From: Aedes albopictus
Taxonomy: Eukaryota > Arthropoda > Insecta > Diptera > Culicidae
DNA length: 64,000 nt
NCBI RefSeq assembly: GCF_035046485.1
Contig: NC_085138.1
Location: forward strand, 13,767,329 to 13,831,328
Reading direction: 5' to 3'
Part shown: piece by piece, positions 55,781-64,000 of the stretch
Layout: the number at the start of each line of letters is the position of its first letter
How positions within the stretch are numbered: the first letter of the stretch is position 1
Made by a program: the position numbers and the translations under genes
Notes under the pieces: model-generated
What the model saw: only the letters and a program-made list of their open reading frames with translations
The model's database searches: none
What the model was told of the DNA's origin: nothing

Positions 55781-56395
55781 CCATGCAGGGTTTCAGAGGA
55801 ACGTCATGGGAGTTTCAGAAGGGGGGGAGTGTCAGAGGTGTTGCACCGAGGGCCCCCCCTCGGCGGTATTTTCAGGGAGTTTCGAAGGGTCTCAGTTGCG
55901 TTACATGTGATCTGATGGAGTTTCAGGGGGATTTCGAGGGTATTTCAGAAAGCTTCAGAGGGTTTTAGCGAGTTTCAAAGGCGTTACTCAGGCGTTACCT
56001 GGGCGATTTCGATGATTTCTGAGGGTCTCAGGTGCGTTACATGAAGTCCGAGTGGGTTTTAGAGGGATTTCGAAGGCATTTCAGACAGCTTCAGATGACT
56101 TTTGGCGAGTTTCAGAAGTGTTACTCATGCGTTACGTAGGTATTTTTGGGGGGTTTCTGAAGGTCTCAGGTGCGTTACATAGGGTCCGAGGAGGTTTTAG
56201 GGGGATTTTGAAGGCATTTCAGAAAGCTTCAGAGGATTTTTGGCGAATTTCAGATGCGTTACTCAGACGTTACATAGGCGTTTTTGGGGGTTTCAGAGGG
56301 TATCAGGTATGTTACATGGGATCCGGGGGTTTCGGAGGGTCTCGCTGGTGTTATAGGGGGTTTTGAGGGGGGGGGGGGTGTTAAGGAGGTCTATA
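55781..56395 (+). repeat. higher-order tandem repeat, about 137-bp period
   Basis: CTCAGGTGCGTTACAT recurs at about 55891, 56027, 56165 and 56301 (spacings 136-138). Between are TTTTAGAGGGATTTCGAAGGC, CAGAAAGCTTCAGA, TTGGCGA and GTTACTCAGGCGTTAC blocks. The period of about 138 keeps a 104-codon frame open with a 46-residue repeat, but this comes from the array. It is built from the GTTTCAGG-type words of the neighbouring tracts and ends in a run of ten G at about 56367. Confidence 0.85.
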
Positions 56396-57478
56396 GTTTC
56401 TGAAAATACATTTTGGATCACAGCTCTTAGGTAAGCTTCAGGGAGATTTCAGCGGCGTATAAAAGCGTTTATTAAACGTTTGAGGTGGTTTTAGACGTTT
56501 CAGACTGTTTACGATTGTAGATCTAATGACTCACACTCAAGGGTGCTTTTAGAGATTCCTAAACAAACATTGAACTTACCACTTGTCAGCACAAAAATGC
56601 ATGAAGCTGTGTAAGCATGATTTATATTCAATCATTTAGGCACACACATTATGCATGTAGATTCGATGGCTTATGCTCAAGAAAGTGCTTAGGAAACTTT
56701 AAACAGTCCCAAACCAAACCCATCCCCCCTCATTGGTCCCCCCTGAGCACGCATTAAACTTCCCTCAACTCCACTTGCAACCTAATTCCCTTAAAACAAA
56801 CTTATACTTAATCTGAAACACTCCTACAGCTCTGAACACAGTCAGATTCCTTTTTAGTAACGTTACCTAAATGGAGGGACCTAAATAGATTTAACCTAAA
56901 TAGATGAGACCTAAATGGAGGTTTGAGCGTAATAACATCTATTGGTCTTCCAGCAGATTCAGTATCCATAGTTTATTATGCAACATTACTTTGTATGGCG
57001 AATATGACTAAATATGAGATTCTAAACGTCAAGTTCGTTTGGATGACTTGGGATATCCTTATAATGAAAATGAGTGACATCTGAGTATTCAAGGGATTCA
57101 CGGATAACAGATAATATGCTGTAGTGTTACAATTTGTCACTTAAACGAATAAAATTACTCTTGTAGATTTGAATGACTATAAAGAAGGTTTTTCAAATAC
57201 GGATGAAAGCATATCCAACATCAGCATTTAACGCTACTGGTTTAATTTATTTTTTTAAGCTTCTTGGTGATCAGGATGTTCTAAAATGTCAAGGATGTCA
57301 CAAAGTCATTTAGCTATGCTTTCTTATTTTTTTAATTTCTTAAAGATTTTCAATAGTTTTGCAAAAGATGGGGTTTGCTTTTATTGAACGGATGAAATTA
57401 TACAACATCAATTTTTGACCCCTTCGGTTCCAAAGGGTTTAAAAAGTTTCAATGATAAAGCTTTGAGAATAAACATTA
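56396..57478. other. noncoding; nothing recognised beyond short ACCTAAAT(A/G)GA repeats
   Basis: ACCTAAATGGAGG, ACCTAAATAGATT, ACCTAAATAGATG and ACCTAAATGGAGG stand in a row at 56868-56930. The remaining sequence holds no gene that I can identify. Confidence 0.45.
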
Positions 57479-57633
57479 GGGGGATTCACTTAACAGCGTA
57501 AACTAATTAAACTGATTAAACGTCGCGATCATCAAGGCAATATTTGATTATTTCATTCGCAAAATCATGAAACATTTCAAATAAGCAGAAAATCATGGCT
57601 TACGCAGCAATTTAATCTGTTTAGTGAGTACCC
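57479..57633. mobile_element. TTA-flanked MITE (155 bp)
   Basis: Ends GGGGGATTCACTTAACAG and CTGTTTAGTGAGTACCC form imperfect TIRs of about 18 bp. TTA flanks both sides (57476-57478, 57634-57636), fitting PIF/Harbinger. The inner part includes AAACTAATTAAACTGATTAAAC and a short inverted GTTTAATC/GATTAAAC type pairing. Confidence 0.75.
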
Positions 57634-58019
57634 TTATTGAAAATAATTTTATTCCTATAGCGAATCCAGCGGTTTATTCTCGGAAGAATGCATGAAATTA
57701 TTCTCGGACGAGTTCATGAAGGCATCATTGGGAGAACTGTTGGAGAATTCCCTCAAGACTAGCAGAAGAAATCCCCAGACTATAGTTTGGAAATTGGAAA
57801 GGAATCACCAAAAATACTTGTGAAGCAATATTGAAGAAACTGGATATTCTGAAATATTCTAGTGGAGTTTATGGACACATTTCTGGAAGAGTCTTAGATA
57901 ATGAACTGATGAACTGCCACAAAAAATGTTAGACCAAACCTTGAAAAAAAAATCGGAAGAAGTCTCCTTAGGAATTCCAGAAGGAATCTTTGTATAACAC
58001 TATTGAAAAATCTTTAAAG

Positions 58020-58290
58020 ACACAGATAAAAATAACAACATTTACACGTCATGTAAACTTCATTTCAGTAATGTAAACTAAGTGTTATGATGGTTTACAT
58101 GATATATCATGTAAATTTACGTTATATGTCATGTAAAAACTCAGAGTCATGCTGAATTACATGACATTCAATTGACTTTTATATAATATTTCATAAATTT
58201 TACATGACATGTCATGTAAACTTCTGTGATATCCCACGCTCCATTTATGTGCATCATATGTCACAAAATTTTACACTCTTTTTTCGATCT
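58020..58290. mobile_element. ATGTAAA / TTTACAT palindrome cluster, MITE-like
   Basis: TTTACATGATATATCATGTAAA (58088-58109 region) and TTTACATGACATGTCATGT at about 58199 are near-perfect palindromes, with further ATGTAAAC and TTACATGACAT words between. The cluster is confined to this 270-bp segment inside degenerate repeats. No target duplication was identified, so element status is inference. Confidence 0.5.
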
Positions 58291-59898
58291 GTGGAACGAT
58301 CATTAGAACTTTCTAAGCGTTATAGAAATTTTCCTAAAAATTTCAAGGTAAAATTCTTGGAAGAGTTTTATTTAGGAAGAATTTTCTAGAAAGATCTGGA
58401 GAAATCATTGGGGAATTCTCCGAAGAAATTTCTAGAGGATCCTTAAAAAGAATATTCGAAGAAATGTTCAAAGGAAACACTTTGAAGGAATCTTCATTAA
58501 TTTTGGGGGGAATCTTTTGATCAACTTCTAGAGCAGCAATTTGTCGATGAATTGTCGTGAGGATTTATGAAGAATGTCTCGAATGAATTTCTTGAGTATT
58601 CTTCGCAGAAGTTTATGAAAAATGTTAACGAGGAATAAGTGGTAGAATTTTGACGAAAACCCATTTTTGAGAAATCTTTGGAGAACTTTATTAAGGGATG
58701 CTTGGAAAAATTATCGAAAGAATTTATGGAGAAATCTTAAAGTATCTTCGCAGTATTTTAGAGGAACCCCCATACAAATCTTCGAAGAAATTTCGAAATT
58801 TATGTCTTTGGGGGAGTCCTTAAAAGAAGTTATTGTGGAATTTTTGAAGAAATTTCCGGCGGGATCCTGGGATAAGCATCCGAAAAAAAAAATCAGGTAC
58901 AGACATTGCCACTGCAAAAAATTTGAAAGACAAAGGCATTCATGGAGTTTTCCTCGAAAAAAAAACTTGAAAAGTCATCGGAGAAATGTTTGATGAAATC
59001 TATGGAGTAATACTTATAATGTACGCAGCATTTTTGAATCGGGAAAGCTGATGATCATTTTTAGTGAAAAATCATGCCCTGAGTTCAAAAATGTGGAAGA
59101 AAAGCATAGTAGAGAAAAACATAGAAAGCGATCGACTTTCCATCCAAGGCTGACGAATTGGAATCGATTTTTGTTATCTTTTTGACGAAAAGTTCCTCAC
59201 TTCCTGCATCTCATTTTCAACACATTTTCTGGGCGAACTTGTCAGATTTCCTCACAATTTCCTGAAGATATTTATTCAGGAATATCTCCAGATACTCCAT
59301 GGGAAAATCATTGAGAAAATTCTGAGTTTTATTTTGCAGCAAATATTTCACAAATTCTTGCAGCGATTTCCTCGGAAATAATATCATCCAAGGGTTCATT
59401 CGCAATGTATTTTTTTAGAGATTTCTACAGCAAATCATCAAGGAATTCCTCCAGAAATTTCATAAAGAATCATTCAAGAAGATTTTGTATAGATACCTCA
59501 ACTCAATGAGTTTCTTCTGAAATTTACAAAATCCTTCAGAGATTTGTCTAGAAAATTTTCTAGAAGTTTATCAATTTCTTTTCTTAAAAATTCTTCGGAA
59601 ATGCCTTCACGATTCCTATCATGCTTCATAAATTCCTTAGGGATTTTTTTTCCTGAAATTTTGAGTTTATATCGAAAAATATTCCAGGTTTTTCTTCGGA
59701 ATTCCCACCATTTATTCTTTCTAAAAATATTACTGATATTTATTCGGAAATTTTCTCTAGTGAACAGAAACCCTTTGAGGCAATTTCTCTCAAAATTTCT
59801 TCAAAAATTTCTCTACAGTATCCCTAAGCATTTCAACATTAGTTTCACCAAGGATTAATTTGGAATTCTTTCCATGAACTTTCCCAACAATCCCGGAT

Positions 59899-60010
59899 GG
59901 GAGCGTCAATAAATAACGTCATGAAAAAAAAAACATTTTCAACCCCCCTCCCCCCTATGGCACACTTTTTGTATGAGACCTTAGAATTGACGTAATTTAT
60001 GGACGTTCCC
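59899..60010. mobile_element. PIF/Harbinger-type MITE, copy D (diverged)
   Basis: Ends GGGAGCGTCAATAAATAACG and CGTAATTTATGGACGTTCCC. It has a C-rich instead of a G-rich plus-strand interior (CCCCCCTCCCCCC at about 59945), so it is inverted relative to the other copies. Flanks GAT and TAT do not match well. Confidence 0.65.
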
Positions 60011-60756
60011 TATAGATAGCGGTAGAATATCTATCAAGGATTCCTTAAAAAAAAATCAGGAACTTTATTGAAAACTTCTTAAGAATATCTTCAGAATTTT
60101 TTCCTGAGATTACCTTCAAAAATATTAGAGGAGACCCTTTAGAAATTCATCCAGAGATTAGTGCACAAGATCTTATAAAGATTTCTTCTACTTCAAAAAC
60201 TCTTCTAGGGAATTTTAATGAGATTCAATTGAAGATTCCTTTAGACATTTCTTAAAAAAATGCCTTCTTCGGAAATTGCTCCAATGATTTCTTTAGAGCA
60301 TATTTCAGGGATTTCTTTGGGGCTTTCGCCAAATACTTGTACAGAAATGCTGGAAGAATTTATTCCTAAATTCCTAAATAATATTCTTTCAGTAATTCAA
60401 ATAGATGTTTATGTTTCAGAAATCCCGCCAATTATTCCTCTATGCATTTTCTCAGAAATTTCTCCATGACTTTCTTTAGATTTTTTTTTTAAATCGTTAT
60501 GGATTTCTTAAGGACATTTCAATACATGACATGTGAATTTTTCAGGAACGTTCTTTAGATTTCTTCAAGATTGTTTGTTGGATAACTGTGGAATATAACA
60601 GATGTATATGTGCTTACGAAATAATTTCCTTCTGAAGTTTCTCTAGGATTTCTTTTGAACTTCTTGATAATTTTAAGAATTTCAGCAGAAAAAAAAAATG
60701 TTGCATGGGTCCTTTTAGAATATTCTCTTGCAGTTCGTTTATGGATTATTTTAATG

Positions 60757-60975
60757 GGCTTCGTGGCCGAGCGGTTAGCGGCGTCAGTCGTTTAGGTGTC
60801 TCGTAAGCCTCGGAGTGTGGGTTCGATTCCCGCTCCAGTCGGGGAAAACTTTTCGTCAAACGGAAAATTCTCCACTGGGCCACTGGGTGTTATATGTGTT
60901 GTCCGTTGTCTAATGTTGTAATGTTCAGTCTGTAGAGGCCAAAAGGTCGAAGACGGTGTAATTGTCTTTTTTTAA
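60757..60975 (+). mobile_element. tRNA-derived SINE (Leu/Ser-like head)
   Basis: GGGCTTCGTGGCCGAGCGGT with TTAGCGGCGTC (A box) and GTGGGTTCGATTCCC (B box) form a tRNA-like head with a long variable arm. The body CGTCAAACGGAAAATTCTCC to GGTCGAAGACGGTGTAATTG ends in a T-rich tail at about 60975. Probably a Pol III-transcribed SINE rather than a tRNA gene, because the acceptor strands pair poorly. Confidence 0.75.
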
Positions 60976-61991
60976 TATATTCGTCAAATGATTTATTAGT
61001 TCCATTGACTCAAAAATACAAATAATATTCTTAGTCTATAGAGATGTGTCATTTCCTTGGGGAAATACTAGTATATGAGCGCTTAAATTTGGAAACCTTG
61101 TGTAACCAACTCTGTTTTTATCCTAACAGTACTGCAATTCACAATCATAAGCTTTGGCATCAGGAAACCCTTGTTTTGCTAAGCTGTAAAGGTGTATTAT
61201 CTCAGCTTCCAATGCAAACCACAGGCAATATATCTACTATTTTTACGACTACCAGCCGTCTTTCACCATCTGCAAGTGTCATCTAATAATTACCTCTGCT
61301 ACGGCTGCTAGTTTTACTATCCACCACGCCGCGCCGTCACAATCAACTCCACCAAGTGCAAAAACTAATAATCAAACCACGTGCTCCCGAAGGAAACACA
61401 AATGTTGCTTCTTATCTCTCTCTGTCCCCTGGTCCCCTTTTCCCAATCATCGCCTACCTTCACTTCACCCACCCTCCCAAAGAGTGTGGGCTTACGTTGA
61501 TTTGCGAAATAAAAAGCAATAAAAGAGTGAAAGCAAATCGCAAGTAATAGCTATTGAGTGGGTTCTCTCTGCGTTTTCTGGAAGATGACACCATTTTATG
61601 AGCTACAGGTTTCGTCGTTCTGCGGTGCTGCTACCGAAAACCCATAAAGTCCATTCCCCGTTCCACAAAGTGCGGTGGTAAGGTATGAAATGCATGACGG
61701 ATTAAAATGACTCTTCAAAACAGGTGTCATTAAAATGTCATCTTGTCATCTAATATTTTCACAGAAATGTTCTTGAGGGCACTATACATTTTCCGTAACT
61801 AATCAGTATTATATTTAGGTTGGTGATGCTCACGAACGAAAATTCGTGCAAAAAAATGGAGCAATCTGAAAAATGTCATGACATTTTTTTCCGTGAAATT
61901 CCGTGACATTTCCTATCACTGCTTAAGAATGTTTATCGGTCTACACTATACGCTAGCACATCTATTCAGCGTGCATTTAATAAACTAGTTT
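60976..61991. other. low-copy noncoding; nothing recognised
   Basis: Frames up to 80 codons without domain. A few ATGTCATGACATTTTT words at about 61875-61910 resemble the hairpin region at 648-733. No gene is called. Confidence 0.4.
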
Positions 61992-62166
61992 GGGGCTGTC
62001 CATAAACCACGTGGTCATTAGGGGGGGGGGGGGGGGTTTCGGCCAATGACCATTTTGTATGGACAAATAAAAATTTTTGTATGGACTAATGACCACGCGG
62101 GGGGGGGGGGGGGGGGTGTGGTTGAAAAGTCCCGAAAACATGACCACGTGGTTTATGGACAGCCCC
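61992..62166. mobile_element. PIF/Harbinger-type MITE with long G runs, copy E
   Basis: Ends GGGGCTGTCCATAAACCACG and CGTGGTTTATGGACAGCCCC, perfect over at least 20 bp and extended by TGGTCA/TGACCA. TTT flanks both sides. Two runs of about 15-17 G lie on the plus strand inside both arms (about 62020-62037 and 62099-62117). This is the best-preserved copy of the family. Confidence 0.9.
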
Positions 62167-63094
62167 TTTGGGGCTTTGTGCGTCAAAATAGAGAAATTCT
62201 TTTAAATTTCAAGTTAGTCTTGTCACTTTTGTTATTATCTGTTTTAGTTGGCGAGTTTTGAACCAATCTGTTGTAACGTCATTCTTCTAGACGATTTTAG
62301 CGCCATTCTGAATGTATGCCAATTTCATTGATAATATCAAAAGGTTCAGACTTTCCCAAAGGGTCGCATTTCACCCCCCTCACCTCCACCAATACTCACT
62401 GGCTGATCACATCTCGCAGTCAAGCAATGAGGCGTGTTCCGGTTCCGAAAGTTTACTCAATCGTTTGTTCACCGATGTTGCAATCATAAAATCTTTTTCT
62501 CTCTCCTCCGTCCGATTTCTGCAACCACAGAAGCAGTCGATTCTGATGAAAACAATAAACTGTAATTTACCCTAATGAAAATTAATAATGTCAGAGAGCC
62601 GAAGAAAACGGAACGTGTGCGGTGATAGTTTTGCTGCTTGTCGTCGGATCGGAGGCACTTTATGAGTTGCTCTTTCTCCACGCTCGAACAACGCAACGGT
62701 GGAACACAAATTGTCCCTCGGAAGATGCTCCTATGGTCGGTCAAGTTTTTATCGATCAATTTCCACAGTATTAGCTATCAGTGTGAAAGAATCTGGGAGG
62801 GTTGGGGCAAGTGTGATGCAACTCGGCCGGCGCACATACGTGCAGCAATAAATAGTAATATATTTGAGCTCTATGGTTGCTCTGAGCTGAGCTGGGATGT
62901 TCTTTTTCTCCAGTGCAGAGTTACGACCAAAGAATGGATGCTGAGGGATGGAATATAAGGAAGTGGCTGACGACGGTTGAACCACTACTGCATTGGTATG
63001 GGAAAGTGTATGGGTAGTGTCGTAAAAATGGGATTTTCATTGCTTTTTTCTGTGCCAGTAGTGAACGAATGGCTGCTATCGGGTTAGGGTCAGA
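62167..63094. other. low-copy noncoding; nothing recognised
   Basis: Mixed-composition sequence. Plus-strand frames at 62312-62575 and 62638-62958 and minus-strand frames overlapping them carry no recognisable domain. It may be host DNA. Confidence 0.4.
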
Positions 63095-63445
63095 AGCCGA
63101 GCATGAGCATGAGCATGAGATGACCGTACAATTCGTAGTTGCTACTCCGTTACTGATCAGAACAGTCAACATTGCACAGGGAACCAAATGGATGGGGCCT
63201 GGGTGTAGCTTTCCATCGTCAATGTGCAATTTTGAAGGTTCAAACTTTAAATTGTCAGTACCGGCGCCGGCCACGTCCTTACGGTCATCGGGGAAGGGAA
63301 GGAATGTTGGTGTGACATCCGTTGCTACTAGAGACCGTGTGTACCTCCGCATCCCCACGGTTGTCACAGGAAGGAAGTTTGTTAGTGGGAAGGGAAGGGA
63401 TAGAAAGTTACACAGATCTGGATTCACATTGGTAAGTGATGTGAG
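63095..63445 (+). repeat. dispersed repeat (GAGCATGAGCATGAGATGACC family)
   Basis: GAGCATGAGCATGAGCATGA, GTAGTTGCTACTCCG, GGCGCCGGCCACGTCCTTAC, GTTGCTACTAGAGACCG and CGCATCCCCACGG occur in order; fragments with the same order are at 45112-45300 and 46430-46610. The overlapping 133- and 168-codon frames are a by-product of this repeat. Confidence 0.6.
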
Positions 63446-64000
63446 CTATGCAACCCTTGATATGATTTAGTCTTCCGCCAGCCGGCTGTCGGAAGAATAC
63501 AATAATTTTATTGTATGTTTGTGTATTAAATTTAATTATATACCGGGTATGAATAATTTTGAAAGCACACTTATGACGGATCAATTCGTAATAACGCACG
63601 TTTTATCTTATCGTTTCTCAGTCAGAAAATAAACTGTATGCAATTCCGTTTAGGGTTACTGCCAATGCTGAAAAACCGAAACCCGCGCCGTAGCTTTACG
63701 AGAAAACTGGACAACTAAACAAATAAAATCGTTGCACTTGAGTTTCACCTATGTTTTTGTAATACTTTTTTTCGCGTTCCCGTGTTATAAGATTGCGGAT
63801 AATAAAACCGTTGTACATATTTATTTTCCGCGAATGTTCGCAACGCGGAATATAAGTTGAAGGTGTGATGAACAAAAATACATTATCGTAAATATTCGAA
63901 AAAGAAACCGAAATTATGGAACTCGGCACGAATAAATCGACGCGGAAAACGTGGTCTACTTGTCACTGTATCGTACGGTAATCTTGACCTTTCTAAAGAA
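63446..64000. other. noncoding; nothing recognised
   Basis: AT-rich sequence without gene, repeat or RNA that I can identify up to the window end. Confidence 0.4.

Larger units (their letters stand above)
57640..60600. repeat. degenerate GAAATTTCT repeat tract (about 3 kb)
   Basis: The longest such tract in the window. Wording is AGAAATTTC / GGAATC in the first part and TTCTTCAGAAATTC-like, i.e. the complementary strand, after about 59220, so orientation switches. It is interrupted by ACATGT-palindrome sequence (58020-58290) and a MITE (59899-60010). No gene. Confidence 0.6.

Noticed and set aside
56052..56366. 104-codon frame with 46-residue repeats as a structural protein gene
   Set aside because: The 137-138-bp tandem repeat alone explains the open frame; there is no start context and the other copy of these words is full of stops.
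60757..60843. Functional tRNA-Leu or tRNA-Ser gene
   Set aside because: A and B boxes are present, but the acceptor strands do not pair properly and a SINE-type body follows.
62921..63470. 168-codon minus and 133-codon plus frames as a gene pair
   Set aside because: They overlap each other and a dispersed repeat that also occurs at 45112 and 46430; no domain recognised.

Overview
The window looks like mosquito nuclear DNA, most probably Aedes. It is AT-rich, has no bacterial gene structure, and consists almost entirely of transposable elements and their wreckage. Diagnostic signs are a tRNA-headed SINE whose body matches my memory of Aedes Feilai, an RTE-type LINE with its LADD active site, short elements flanked by TA, TTA/TAA or 8-bp target duplications, and long degenerate stretches built on a GGAATTTCT-like word. 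I found no convincing host protein-coding exon. The only long open frames belong to a LINE (minus strand, 4007-7584), a decayed DNA-transposon transposase (plus, 10630-11403) and an RTE fragment (minus, 17130-20905).

Layout. 1-3930: noncoding sequence with a hairpin, a long-TIR foldback and a SINE tail. 3931-7800: a nearly complete non-LTR retrotransposon, broken by one frameshift, with a 77-residue tandem repeat in its N-terminal part. 7960-8838: tandem repeats and a fragment of a repeat family that recurs at 47-52 kb. 9673-13436: nested inverted repeats around a transposase relic. 13437-17390: degenerate repeats, a 163-bp tandem repeat and a foldback whose central loop holds a chain of GC-rich hairpins. 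17395-21519: an RTE LINE interrupted by four short DNA elements, followed by a fifth. 22141-24450: a 2.3-kb foldback with a nested 215-bp element. 24955-25713: a solo LTR on the minus strand.

26864-36679 is the most complete element: two LTRs of 918 bp with no difference seen by eye, a primer-binding site, a polypurine tract and 8 kb between them with no long ORF. It is a large non-coding LTR derivative (LARD-like). Its leader carries a series of repeated stem-loops, and it is flanked by an exact 103-bp direct repeat instead of the usual 4-6 bp.

36783-46802: LINE remnants, low-copy sequence, GTTTCAGG-type degenerate arrays, a SINE, and a TA-flanked element holding further nested insertions. 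46803-51964: two head-to-tail copies of one composite repeat, each with unique ends and an internal satellite of about 151 bp. 51965-64000: low-copy DNA, more degenerate arrays, a 137-bp higher-order repeat, SINEs and short elements.

The parts do not form a pathway. What can be read is a history of insertion: which element interrupts which, what target size each used, and which non-coding elements still carry all signals needed for mobilisation by another element's enzymes. All family names come from memory of motifs; no database was searched and all identities and periods were judged by eye.
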